Assembly (NCBI RefSeq): GCF_001545115.1
Contig: NZ_FCNU01000007.1
Span: 62,001-126,000, forward strand
Source of the DNA: Candidatus Protochlamydia phocaeensis
GTDB taxonomy: Bacteria > Chlamydiota > Chlamydiia > Chlamydiales > Parachlamydiaceae
Direction of reading: 5' to 3'
Length of the DNA: 64,000 bases
The position numbers and the translations under genes are program-made. The notes beneath the pieces were generated by a model, which saw only the letters and a list, made by a program, of their open reading frames with translations, did not search any database and was not told where the DNA came from. This document shows positions 1 through 7,728 of the stretch, one piece after another. Each line of letters begins with the position of its first letter. Within the stretch, counting starts at the first letter, position 1.

Positions 1-180
1 GTAGAATGGTATGGAGGAAACAATCCATCTGAAGGTGATACTATTGTAGGTGATATTGAGTCTTATGGGTTTAAAGATGTTTATAATCTTTCTAGCAGAG
101 ATGAAAGTCGCTTTTATGTAGAGGATTATTTATTAAGCGAGGACGACGCTATTGAAAAAGTTTATGAATTAGGTGGTTAG
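1..180 (+). CDS. C-terminal end of an unknown protein (partial)
   Basis: Frame 1 is open from the first base to a TAG at 178-180 and encodes the last 59 residues of a protein whose start lies outside the window. The segment is acidic and rich in Asp, Glu, Gly and Tyr, with no motif I recognise. It is followed after 37 nt by an exported-protein gene on the same strand, so the two may share a transcript. Codon use is AT-rich like the rest of the integrated element. It could be a cargo gene of that element; its function is unknown. Confidence 0.6.
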   Translation, partial: VEWYGGNNPSEGDTIVGDIESYGFKDVYNLSSRDESRFYVEDYLLSEDDAIEKVYELGG

Positions 181-217
181 GTTTAAAATACTCCCGTTTA
201 ATAAAAAGGATGTATAA

Positions 218-1315
218 ATGAAAACAAAAGTATTTTCATTATTGGTTCTGTTTTTTGTATTCTCTTCCAATATTGTATTCAGTGAGCAAGATAGAACAGC
301 TATAAATTCTTATACCGACTCATTAACTTTCTTAGCTAAACAGCGTTTAGCTACAGAGTTTACCTTAGATGCGGCTTTAGCTATTGACTACTGCAAAGAA
401 GCTGACGAATTATTTGTTAAATCTCTTATGGCTTTTTTAGATTCTGAAAAGAGTGAGCAAGATTGCTTATTTGATTTTTATAAAGCACAAGAAAAACTTA
501 TAGATGCTAAGCAAATCGTAGAGAAATGGGAAAAGAAAAGCCAAATTTCTAAAATTACAGAAGAAATCAGCATTCTTAAACAAGGGATATCAGACATCAC
601 TTATGGATGCGAGGTTTGGACAAAAATTGTTGAGAATATTTGTAAAGGAAACACAGAAGAGGATGATGTAAGTTTCAAAGGTTCTCAAGCTTCAACAAAA
701 GTTCAAGTTGGAAGAGAAAGGCTAATGAAGTTTTCTGTTAATTGGGCTTTTTCTATTTATTGTAGTAAAAGCAAGCCTCGTTCCAATTATATACAACTTA
801 CCAAAGCTCAATATGCGTCAATAAAAAGGCACATAAGTAACATTTTTACGAATGAGCTAAAAGCCTTTAAAGAGTCAAAAGATCGCAATGAACTTTCTAC
901 TTATGTTTGGTGTGCAAGGATGTTTGATTATGTTGTTACCGAGGAATTAGAAAGGGATATTGAAGAAGAAGATATTGAAAATACACGAGACATAGAAGAA
1001 CCAGAAAGCAATGAAGTTATTGAACAAGATGGAGAGACTTGGATAATTTCCAAATTTAGGACCAAAAAAGGACATATAGTTTTCATTCGCACTCGCTTCC
1101 AAAAATCTGATCAGTCTTACGACAAGCAATCTATTTTTATCCCAGGTAAGTATGAATGCTATCAAGAAAGCCTTAAGCCTAAAATTGTCATACTTCCCGA
1201 AGGGGAAAAATTGTTCGCTTTCTCTTATGATGAATATGGAACTTTTCTTTGTATAATTAGTTTAGATGAAAAGAAAGTTCAGCATCAATGCAAATTACTA
1301 ATATCCAAAGAATAA
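218..1315 (+). CDS. Exported protein of unknown function, 365 aa
   Basis: The protein starts with a Sec-type signal peptide: Lys residues, a hydrophobic stretch to about residue 19, then a likely cleavage after VFS near residue 22. The mature part is mostly helical, with Lys/Glu-rich segments to about residue 230. An acidic linker rich in Glu and Asp follows at about 240-265, then a C-terminal part that looks beta-rich. An AAGGA element lies 7 nt before the ATG and supports this start. I do not recognise the family. It is AT-rich, sits in the left cargo part of the tRNA-linked element and precedes another exported protein. A secreted or periplasmic role is inferred from the signal peptide only. 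Confidence 0.75.
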   Translation: MKTKVFSLLVLFFVFSSNIVFSEQDRTAINSYTDSLTFLAKQRLATEFTLDAALAIDYCKEADELFVKSLMAFLDSEKSEQDCLFDFYKAQEKLIDAKQIVEKWEKKSQISKITEEISILKQGISDITYGCEVWTKIVENICKGNTEEDDVSFKGSQASTKVQVGRERLMKFSVNWAFSIYCSKSKPRSNYIQLTKAQYASIKRHISNIFTNELKAFKESKDRNELSTYVWCARMFDYVVTEELERDIEEEDIENTRDIEEPESNEVIEQDGETWIISKFRTKKGHIVFIRTRFQKSDQSYDKQSIFIPGKYECYQESLKPKIVILPEGEKLFAFSYDEYGTFLCIISLDEKKVQHQCKLLISKE

Positions 1316-1388
1316 TTGAATAGATTCAAAATTTAATAAGACAGAAACAAAACAAATAAAATACTTTCGTGACATATTAAGGATGTTT

Positions 1389-1766
1389 ATGACAATAAAA
1401 TGCTCTAATTTTTTATGCCTCTTTTTATCGATCTTTTTATTTTTTCAGTCATTTCCTTTACTAGCTGAAACTTGCCTCTATTCTACTAAGTACGATATTA
1501 GTTATAATCCTGATTATCAAGGGTATGTATCTAAAAATATATATGAACAAAAAGGAAAAATACTTTATATCGTTAATACCGTAGAAAGTGGACCGTATGT
1601 TGGTGTTCAACTGTTCTGTAATTACAGTGAACAGGGGTATGGTAACATAGCAAAATATCTTCCAGATTCATATATTGAGGCAAATGGAATAAAATATTCT
1701 GTTTACGACTATGTTGATTACTTGATATGCCACTGTATTGATGATGAAATTCTAATAGTTTTGTAA
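1389..1766 (+). CDS. Small exported protein of unknown function, 125 aa
   Basis: I place the start at the ATG at 1389, because the AAGG at 1379-1382 is then 6 nt away; the ATG at 1383 directly abuts that element. The protein begins with a signal peptide that has a long Phe/Leu-rich core and a probable cleavage after LLA. The mature part is about 100 residues, with several Cys (one just after the cleavage site, one central and a CxC near the end) and many Tyr, compatible with disulfides outside the cytoplasm. No family is recognised. It follows the 365-residue exported protein on the same strand, 73 nt downstream. Confidence 0.7.
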   Translation: MTIKCSNFLCLFLSIFLFFQSFPLLAETCLYSTKYDISYNPDYQGYVSKNIYEQKGKILYIVNTVESGPYVGVQLFCNYSEQGYGNIAKYLPDSYIEANGIKYSVYDYVDYLICHCIDDEILIVL

Positions 1767-1774
1767 TTTTAATT

Positions 1775-2104
1775 TTAGCTAATGGGTCTTCCAGTTTTCA
1801 ATTCCTCTTTTCTCTTCGGAAATGAGGCTTCTCTTTCTTCTTCTAGCTTATTCACAGCCGTCGAGAAGGCTTCTTCTGCTAGGGAGGCTAGTGTAAGACC
1901 AGGCGTCCAATAGACAGCGTTTTTAACTCGCTCTATAACATCTTCAGAAATTTGAACGGTGATGCGCTGTTTTTTGGAAGATTTTTTCTTTTGATAAGTT
2001 GATGGTTTTTCTTCATCAAGGATTACTGCAGAACTCTCTTTGCTCTCTGTTTTTTGAAATAATTCATCAATGGAATTTGTCATAACCGTTTGTCCTTTTT
2101 CCAT
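1775..2104 (-). CDS. Ribbon-helix-helix DNA-binding protein, ParG/CopG-like
   Basis: The 109-residue protein has a polar, Lys-rich N-terminus and then a segment from about residue 46 that fits a ribbon-helix-helix fold: a beta strand (RITVQIS), a helix (EDVIERVKNAVYW) and a second helix (LASLAEEAFSTAV). Small proteins of this class act as dimeric repressors or as plasmid partition partners. An AAGGA lies 7 nt before the ATG. No ParA ATPase is visible in the window, so partition is not supported. A regulator of the element is the safer reading. It is convergent with the exported protein gene ending at 1766. Confidence 0.6.
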   Translation of the reverse strand: MEKGQTVMTNSIDELFQKTESKESSAVILDEEKPSTYQKKKSSKKQRITVQISEDVIERVKNAVYWTPGLTLASLAEEAFSTAVNKLEEEREASFPKRKEELKTGRPIS

Positions 2105-2228
2105 ATTCGTTTCCTTTTTGGCTACAATATCTTAAATACCTACATTTTCTGTAAATAGGCTAAATAAATTGCTTTGATGAATTTTTCAAATATCAACGTT
2201 ATGTAAAATTTGATGTTAATAATGATTA

Positions 2229-3008
2229 TTAATAGGCTGCATCTGCAAAGACTGTTTCGCTAACATTTTTTCGATATGAATTAATTTTCTGCTTAATTTT
2301 AAAAGTATCTTCTTCTGAAAAATTTTGATTTAAATTGCTAAGAATTTTTTCAAGACTAGAGGGAGAAACAATATCATTTTCTTGCCATTCAGAATTAAAT
2401 GTTTCTTGAATCTTTCTAGCATCAATATTAGTTTGATTGTCTGGAAAAGCCTTTTTTATTATATCTTCACATATTGCGATAGATTCGTCTATAAGTTCCC
2501 AACGTTTTCGTGGTGCCCAAACTCTTTGCCATTCTGAAGCTGATAAATTTAGGCTCGTTCCTCTTCGATTAATGGCATCGGTTGACTTGTTAATTTCTTT
2601 TTTAGTCCAACCTGCCCATCTATTTGAGGCTGCTATAATACGCGAATACATCTCTAAAGCATCTACAACTGTTTCACGAATATTGTTTTGGACTTGAATA
2701 ATTTGCTTTTCCAAATTTTCAATTTCATTTTGTTTGCTTGCAATTTGTTCAAGAGTAGCTTCCATGCCTTTATGAGAAAGAGATAATTTAACTAATTTAT
2801 CTCGTTGCAAAATTGCAACGCAAAAAAAAATAGTACCAAAAACTCCTACTATTTTCTCTCCTGAATTACTTATTTGAATCAAAAACGCAAATGAATCAAA
2901 AAAATATGGAAGAAGCAATGAGCTAATCATTCCTATTAAAAGAAGAATGATACCGAAATAGCAACTACAATCGATTAAATGGTTAGCAAGAAGCTTTATT
3001 TTGTTCAT
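2229..3008 (-). CDS. Membrane protein with coiled coil, unknown, 259 aa
   Basis: Two hydrophobic segments (about residues 16-36 and 50-67) form a short N-terminal membrane hairpin. A heptad-like stretch rich in Ile, Glu, Gln and Asn follows at about 80-112. The remaining 145 residues are polar, helical and probably cytoplasmic. No catalytic motif is seen. Membrane-anchored coiled-coil proteins are common cargo in mobile elements, sometimes as parts of defence or exclusion systems, but nothing here proves such a role. It lies between the RHH protein and the XRE regulator, all on the minus strand, so they may be co-transcribed. Confidence 0.6.
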   Translation of the reverse strand: MNKIKLLANHLIDCSCYFGIILLLIGMISSLLLPYFFDSFAFLIQISNSGEKIVGVFGTIFFCVAILQRDKLVKLSLSHKGMEATLEQIASKQNEIENLEKQIIQVQNNIRETVVDALEMYSRIIAASNRWAGWTKKEINKSTDAINRRGTSLNLSASEWQRVWAPRKRWELIDESIAICEDIIKKAFPDNQTNIDARKIQETFNSEWQENDIVSPSSLEKILSNLNQNFSEEDTFKIKQKINSYRKNVSETVFADAAY

Positions 3009-3099
3009 AGCATTCCTTCAATTCATCTCAACTGTTAAGGCTTAGAATTAACTGGAATCATTCTAAATAGAGAGAATTCTTATAGCAAGATTGATTATT

Positions 3100-3333
3100 T
3101 TAATCTGGCATTAAATCTTTGGGAGAGCACTGCAGAGCATGTGCTAAGGCTATGATATTTTCTAAGGCGATATTACGTTCGCCTCTTTCTACGCTTCCTA
3201 CGTAGTTAGGGTGCAGGTTAGCTAATTCCGCTAGCCTTTCTTGAGATATGTCCAATTGATAGCGAAGCTGCCGAACCTTCGCTCCAAAATCCACCCTTAT
3301 TTTTGTGCGTTTTCTGTTGTGTGCTTCCTTCAT
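3100..3333 (-). CDS. XRE-family helix-turn-helix regulator
   Basis: The 78-residue protein is almost entirely one HTH_3 domain. It has a first helix (FGAKVRQLRYQL), the helix-turn-helix core (SQERLAELANLHPNYVGSVE) and a closing segment (ENIIALAHALQCSPKDLM). I chose the ATG at 3333, because a GGAG lies 7 nt upstream; a longer GTG-started form would run into the palindrome at 3385-3417. This class usually represses its own promoter. It is divergent from the exported protein gene at 3457, so the palindrome between them is its likely operator and could control both genes. Confidence 0.85.
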   Translation of the reverse strand: MKEAHNRKRTKIRVDFGAKVRQLRYQLDISQERLAELANLHPNYVGSVERGERNIALENIIALAHALQCSPKDLMPD

Positions 3334-3384
3334 CCCTTTGCTCCAAAAGCAAAAGGCTAAAATTCTTAAGCACCAAAAAACCAC

Positions 3385-3417
3385 ACACTATGGGTGTTGA
3401 AATAAAACCCATAGTGT
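3385..3417. promoter_or_regulatory. Perfect 11-bp inverted repeat, probable XRE operator
   Basis: ACACTATGGGT at 3385-3395 is perfectly inverted at 3407-3417, with an 11-nt AT-rich spacer. The arm centres are 22 bp apart, about two helical turns, which suits a dimeric HTH repressor. It lies in the divergent intergenic region between the XRE gene (start 3333) and the exported protein gene (start 3457). There is no T-run after either arm, so a terminator is unlikely. Confidence 0.65.
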
Positions 3418-3456
3418 TTATAATTATCCTGTCGGAAAAATAAAAATAGGTTTATT

Positions 3457-3873
3457 ATGAAAAAGATAATTTTATGTTTATTTTTAATTCTGCTTAGTGC
3501 AACTAATTATGCAGAACAAATTTATTTAGAAAATCAACCTATTAGAGAATGGGAAAATAAAAATTATTCTATTAAGTTAAAACAAGTATATTTAGACCCA
3601 TGCGATACGCTTTGGGCTGGTGGGGAAAAGAGCATCACATTCGCTTATATTATTCAAATTAACTCTCCTTTATCAGAAAGAGAGGGATTAATTTTTTTGG
3701 AATTTCTAGACGAAGATGGATTTTCTTTAAATTCTAATATGATAAAAGTATGTACGGGTAATTTTACAGGCACAATAAAAGGAGATTTTGTAGTCCCTTT
3801 GAGAGAATTTGAAAAATACAAAAATTTTAAAAGCCTGGAACTTTCTTATACACCCGAAATTAGTTGGAAATAG
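3457..3873 (+). CDS. Small exported protein of unknown function, 138 aa
   Basis: The protein has a short Lys-led signal peptide with likely cleavage after NYA near residue 19. The mature part of about 119 residues looks like a single beta-rich domain with two Cys (PCDTLW and VCTGNF), which could form one disulfide. An AGG lies 6 nt before the ATG. No family is recognised. It is transcribed divergently from the XRE regulator and may be under its control. Its position inside the integrated element suggests cargo. Confidence 0.7.
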   Translation: MKKIILCLFLILLSATNYAEQIYLENQPIREWENKNYSIKLKQVYLDPCDTLWAGGEKSITFAYIIQINSPLSEREGLIFLEFLDEDGFSLNSNMIKVCTGNFTGTIKGDFVVPLREFEKYKNFKSLELSYTPEISWK

Positions 3874-3879
3874 ATTCAA

Positions 3880-4446
3880 TTAAACTTTGGAATAAGATAG
3901 GTAGAATTCATTCATAAAGGATATATTTGCTGCCAGTATGTATTCTTCAATTTTACTCTTTATCTTTTGATAAGTTGTATGGTGCATTCGCTTCGGTCTT
4001 ACCAAATGAAAAAATTCATCTCCTTCCAGCTTTCGAGCAAGCTTTTGAGCCATAGCTAGTAACCGATCTGATTTGCGAGTATTTTGCGAGATATAAGCTA
4101 ACCGAAGGCAATGGCGACATTGCAAAATTCCTTGGTCATTATAAAGCCTTTTAACTCTTTTCGAACAATTGGGATTAGGACAGATAAACCAATATCGATA
4201 ATGACCATAATGGCATACTGTCTTGTCGATGCATATTTCGTAAGGCAAAAATAGCTTACCACTTAAGGAAGAAATTTGCATTCGATCATCACAGATATCA
4301 ATTTTAACGTTTCTCCAATTGTAGCTTCCCCTATTACACTTAAAGCTATTTCGAAAAGATGAAGTATCAAGAAAAGCGAATTGCTCAACGCAATTTTTTG
4401 TAATATGCCCTTTTCTTCGCCAATAGTACCACCAAGAGTTTTTCAT
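3880..4446 (-). CDS. Zinc-ribbon protein of mobile elements, 188 aa
   Basis: The central part carries a zinc ribbon: a CPNPNC pair near residue 90 and a CRHC pair about 18 residues later. It is preceded by an aromatic segment (HYGHYRYWFICP) and followed by a Lys/Arg-rich helical tail. Proteins of this pattern are common beside integrases and primases in integrated elements; their function is not established. The gene starts 2 nt after the primase stop codon, so it is translated from the same transcript. A nucleic-acid-binding role is inferred from the ribbon only. Confidence 0.65.
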   Translation of the reverse strand: MKNSWWYYWRRKGHITKNCVEQFAFLDTSSFRNSFKCNRGSYNWRNVKIDICDDRMQISSLSGKLFLPYEICIDKTVCHYGHYRYWFICPNPNCSKRVKRLYNDQGILQCRHCLRLAYISQNTRKSDRLLAMAQKLARKLEGDEFFHLVRPKRMHHTTYQKIKSKIEEYILAANISFMNEFYLSYSKV

Positions 4447-4448
4447 CT

Positions 4449-5471
4449 TTAGGCTTCCTTTTTATCGAAATCATTAGGAAAAGTGCCTTTTAAATATAGC
4501 TTAATTCCCTCCTCTACCCAATGGCGTAAGTTAATTTTAAAGCAAGCCAAAGCATCTCCTGGACTTTTTCCTTCCGGTGCTGGCCATGCTCTTAAATTAG
4601 AATAGGTATTGCGCCAAAAAGCATAGGCTTTTTTGCCTGCCTCGTCATAATCCATGCAGAATAAGAGTAGAGGAGAATTACATAGCTTATAATGAGTATT
4701 TAGATCAGGCTTTCGTCCAACTCCGCCCACTGCTAAACAACCACACAAATCGCCCGCAGCTTCCTGGGTCAGCATAGCATCTAATTCTGATTCCATAATG
4801 AAAATTGGTTTGTTATAGTCTTCTCCATAAAATGAAGGCGCATTCATGCTGCCTATCACTTCAACGTATTTAGGAAGGGGATCAGCTTGTTTCCAATCCG
4901 TTCTTCGAATTTTTAACTTAATTAATTTACCTTCCTGAAAGGTAGGTATTGTAATACCACTTGGCAGCCATAACTTATTTTTGCCTTTAGGTAATCCCCA
5001 TTCTTCTAATTTTCTTTGAAAATTCTTTGGGTTAAAGCCTATTCTAAACTTTTCTAAAGATTCAGATGTAAATCCTCGCATCATTAGCAAATTAGCAATT
5101 TTAGCTGACTCCAAAAGCTGCTTTTGGCACCAATTATTAAAGTTTAATCCCTTTTCTTGCCACTCCGAGGAAGGAAGAGTTGCAATTAAAGGTGCCTTAT
5201 AAGACTGATACTTTGGCTGTTCACCTTCCCTTAAGATTTGAGGCCGCACTCTAATCAGTTGGCAAGCTTCAAGATAGCTCATTCCTAAGAAATCTCGGCA
5301 AAATTGAATCTCATCTCCTCTTTTTCCGCATTGTCTACACCAATATTTTTTTTCTAAATGCCAAATAATAAAACGGTCCTTTCCGCCACAATGAGGACAG
5401 GAAGAATGATATTCTTTAGCTGATGCTCGTTTAGGAGTAAGACCGCATTTATTGATTAAATTAAGAATCAT
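4449..5471 (-). CDS. Element-encoded DNA primase, CHC2 zinc finger plus Toprim
   Basis: The N-terminal 65 residues hold a CHC2-like zinc-binding domain with CPHC and CRQC pairs separated by about 19 residues. After a linker there is a Toprim fold from about residue 222: the conserved Glu in IMESELDAML and the DxD motif in CMDYDEAGKKA. These are the metal-binding residues of DnaG-type and phage-type primases. At 340 residues it is shorter than host DnaG and lacks the DnaB-binding C-terminal domain, as expected for a phage or satellite primase. It is followed immediately by the zinc-ribbon gene and preceded by the repeat cluster 5484-5691. It likely primes replication of the excised element. 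Confidence 0.85.
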   Translation of the reverse strand: MILNLINKCGLTPKRASAKEYHSSCPHCGGKDRFIIWHLEKKYWCRQCGKRGDEIQFCRDFLGMSYLEACQLIRVRPQILREGEQPKYQSYKAPLIATLPSSEWQEKGLNFNNWCQKQLLESAKIANLLMMRGFTSESLEKFRIGFNPKNFQRKLEEWGLPKGKNKLWLPSGITIPTFQEGKLIKLKIRRTDWKQADPLPKYVEVIGSMNAPSFYGEDYNKPIFIMESELDAMLTQEAAGDLCGCLAVGGVGRKPDLNTHYKLCNSPLLLFCMDYDEAGKKAYAFWRNTYSNLRAWPAPEGKSPGDALACFKINLRHWVEEGIKLYLKGTFPNDFDKKEA

Positions 5472-5483
5472 AATAATTTATTA

Positions 5484-5691
5484 TTGCTAAAGTTGCTAAT
5501 TTGCTAAAAACAATGTTTATTCGTCTTACAGTTAACATGTTACGTTTATACATACTTTTACTAAACTTAGCTAATTTTGCTAATAACTGCATATGATTTT
5601 AGCAATGATTTAGAAACTATTTAGCATTTATATAATTAATATAAATCGTTTATCCTAAAGACTATAAATACCAATTTAGCAATTTTAGCAG
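5484..5691. repeat. TTGCTAA/TTAGCAA repeat cluster, candidate origin
   Basis: In this 208-bp AT-rich gap between the primase and DUF3987 genes the heptamer TTGCTAA occurs at 5484, 5493, 5501 and 5577, and its complement TTAGCAA at 5599 and 5676. A palindromic TTAGCTAA lies at 5567, and one-mismatch copies at 5621 and 5685. The left half carries one orientation and the right half the other. Iteron clusters next to a primase gene are a known layout of replication origins in plasmids, phages and satellites. They could instead be operator sites for the element's regulator. Confidence 0.6.
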
Positions 5692-5695
5692 GTTT

Positions 5696-7294
5696 TTATT
5701 TTTTAAGTGAATATGCCTCTTTATAATTTTTTCCAGAAACCTCAACGTTACGGTGTATAATAACCTGGTTGTGCTCCAATAAAATCTTCATTATAGAACG
5801 GGCTTTTTTAGCTTCTCGGATTGCATTGGGACCATATTGATAGATAAATGGTAAAGGAACAATCTGGTCTGGATATTTGTCTTCCATCCATTGTAAAGTT
5901 TTCTCAGCTAAAAGCACGTCTGGATTTATAGTAGACAATTTTTGCAAATTAATTGATTCATTAAGAAAGTATTTACCAAGAGAAATAGCATGGTTTAAGC
6001 AATCTATATGGATTAATGCCGCCTCAATGTTTTCTATTAAAGTAATTACACAAGCTATTCTAAGAACATGCTCTGGAACCTTACTAGCAAAAGGTTTGAT
6101 AGAGTGATAGATCCCATTAGAGTGCAGTTCTTTTTCTATTTCATTATAAAAATTTATCCAGGCTAGCTTGGCTTCTTGGTCTAATTTTATAACTTTTGGA
6201 TTTAGCTCATTGGACACTTTGCTATTTTTATCCACCGGAATAGGTTGATCTAAAATGAATTGTATTCTTTCAAAATACTTACAAATATCGGGATTTAGAG
6301 AGGGGTTAATTTCCCGATAACTGCGAGATCCTGCTCTGGAAGAAGGATGAGCAATTAGGCACCTAGCAAGCAAACCTTGCGAACTTAAAATCTTGCTAGA
6401 ATTAACCTGGTCAAATACAACAGGTTGGATCATTAAATGAAGAGAAAATCGACGACCATATAAAAATTTGCTTTCGTTAGTACGTATTCGACTAATCGGC
6501 TTGCCATCCCAAAGCCCAGATAATCCACAGCATGTATTTAGCATATTTTCAGAATTCATTCCCCATCCCCCAAACATGCTACCGCCCTCATCAGAAAATA
6601 ATCCTATGCTAGGCTGGCCTTCATCCAATAGCCTAACTAATCCTTGATAGGTAGGTTCTTCCACTATCATAATTGGTTTTAAGGGTGGTGTAGGTTCTGC
6701 TTCTAATGTATTCAACTGAGACTCTCTTTCGGAAGGATTAGCTAAAATTTCTTTTCTTTTTAATGTCCATAAGTCTCGGTTATTTGTAAATTTTTGACAT
6801 TGTTCTAGATAGGTTTTCATAAGCATTTTTTGCCAATCATAGATAGGCTTTAAAGCCACTTTATCAACAGCACTCTTTCTCTCACCTGAATCGGCAATAG
6901 AAATTAAAAAAAGTGATAAAGGAAATTGACGGCCATCAATTTCAACATCGGCATAAGTTTGAGTAGCTAATGCGGCCGCACCTAGTACGCTTAATCCGCA
7001 GATAGCATCCGGTGCTTGAATAATTTCATACAAGGCTTTTGCAGCCTTTCCTAGAATCTCACCCAAACTTTCAAATGGAAATGCTTCTTGCTTTATAGAA
7101 TCTCGCTGCAAAGGAATCGGGCTATGGTTATTTGCTTGGGGAAAGTTACCATCTTGTAGGTTCTGATTCTGCAGCATTTGTTCCAATTGATTTGCCCTTT
7201 CTAAAGATTTCTCCTTAATACTCAATTGCGATATTTCGTTTGATTGGGAGCAAAAATCTATTTGCTCAATAGATGTCTGATTTGCTAGACTCAT
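5696..7294 (-). CDS. DUF3987 (YfjI-like) replication-associated protein, 532 aa
   Basis: From about residue 70 the protein matches the DUF3987 family: a segment on auxiliary loading (AKALYEIIQAPDAICGLSVLGA), a self-protection-like stretch (ISIADSGERKSAVDKVALKP) in the position of a modified P-loop, and an acidic motif (IGLFSDEGGSMFGGWGMN) like a Walker B region. Members sit beside primases in integrated elements and are thought to act in element replication; the biochemical role is not settled. The P-loop-like segment has GERKS instead of a full GxxxxGKS, as is usual for the family. The gene is separated from the primase by the repeat cluster. Confidence 0.75.
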   Translation of the reverse strand: MSLANQTSIEQIDFCSQSNEISQLSIKEKSLERANQLEQMLQNQNLQDGNFPQANNHSPIPLQRDSIKQEAFPFESLGEILGKAAKALYEIIQAPDAICGLSVLGAAALATQTYADVEIDGRQFPLSLFLISIADSGERKSAVDKVALKPIYDWQKMLMKTYLEQCQKFTNNRDLWTLKRKEILANPSERESQLNTLEAEPTPPLKPIMIVEEPTYQGLVRLLDEGQPSIGLFSDEGGSMFGGWGMNSENMLNTCCGLSGLWDGKPISRIRTNESKFLYGRRFSLHLMIQPVVFDQVNSSKILSSQGLLARCLIAHPSSRAGSRSYREINPSLNPDICKYFERIQFILDQPIPVDKNSKVSNELNPKVIKLDQEAKLAWINFYNEIEKELHSNGIYHSIKPFASKVPEHVLRIACVITLIENIEAALIHIDCLNHAISLGKYFLNESINLQKLSTINPDVLLAEKTLQWMEDKYPDQIVPLPFIYQYGPNAIREAKKARSIMKILLEHNQVIIHRNVEVSGKNYKEAYSLKK

Positions 7295-7311
7295 ATTTGT
7301 ACCTTTATTTG

Positions 7312-7331
7312 AGCCTGCTGGCAGGCAGGCT
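7312..7331. promoter_or_regulatory. Small GC-rich hairpin upstream of the DUF3987 gene
   Basis: AGCCTGC at 7312-7318 pairs with GCAGGCT at 7325-7331 around a 6-nt loop. It lies 18 nt before the DUF3987 start and stands out in AT-rich surroundings. It could be a protein-binding site, a leader hairpin affecting translation or a weak attenuator. There is no T-run, so a standard terminator is unlikely. Confidence 0.35.
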
Positions 7332-7374
7332 TATTCTACTTCTTGTTGTCTATTAGTTATCTTATTCATATTAA

Positions 7375-7593
7375 TCATAGCTGGCTGTAGGTTGTTCTTT
7401 CTTGTATCCTATTGATACATTTAAAAAATTCCTGTTCATCAATAAGTACCCTCCTACCTACCCGTTTAATAGCTGATTGAAAACCATTAGTTGAAGCATT
7501 TAAGATTATGGCTCGAAGGGCACTCTCAGATGGCCAACTAAATTTGGAACAAAAATGTTTTACAGTTGAAAGTTTACTTTCTTCTACTGTCAT
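7375..7593 (-). CDS. Small excisionase-like DNA-binding protein
   Basis: The 72-residue protein has the look of AlpA/excisionase-type regulators: a helix (TVKHFCSKFSW), a second helix (SESALRAIILNA) and a wing-like segment (AIKRVGRRVLIDEQEFFKCI). I chose the ATG at 7593 because a GGAGG lies 5 nt upstream. It sits between the integrase-side genes and the replication genes, a frequent place for xis or a replication activator. A 10-bp inverted repeat lies just upstream of it. Recombination directionality is inference. Confidence 0.6.
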   Translation of the reverse strand: MTVEESKLSTVKHFCSKFSWPSESALRAIILNASTNGFQSAIKRVGRRVLIDEQEFFKCINRIQERTTYSQL

Positions 7594-7627
7594 AAAAGCC
7601 TCCATAAATTTGCTTGTTGTCGTTTGA

Positions 7628-7674
7628 TCTCAATTATAAAAAAAAGACATATCTATTCCTGGTGATAATTGAGA
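7628..7674. promoter_or_regulatory. Inverted repeat upstream of the excisionase-like gene
   Basis: TCTCAATTAT at 7628-7637 is perfectly inverted as ATAATTGAGA at 7665-7674 with a 27-nt spacer. It occupies the promoter region of the minus-strand excisionase-like gene that starts at 7593, so it is a candidate operator. The arms are AT-rich, so chance cannot be excluded. Confidence 0.4.
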
Positions 7675-7728
7675 ATTTCATTTCGGATAGGCTTTTCTCT
7701 CGAAAAAAACTTTCTTAATAGCCTAAAT

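Noticed and set aside
1775-2104. Plasmid partition system around the RHH protein
   Set aside because: No ParA-type ATPase is present next to it.
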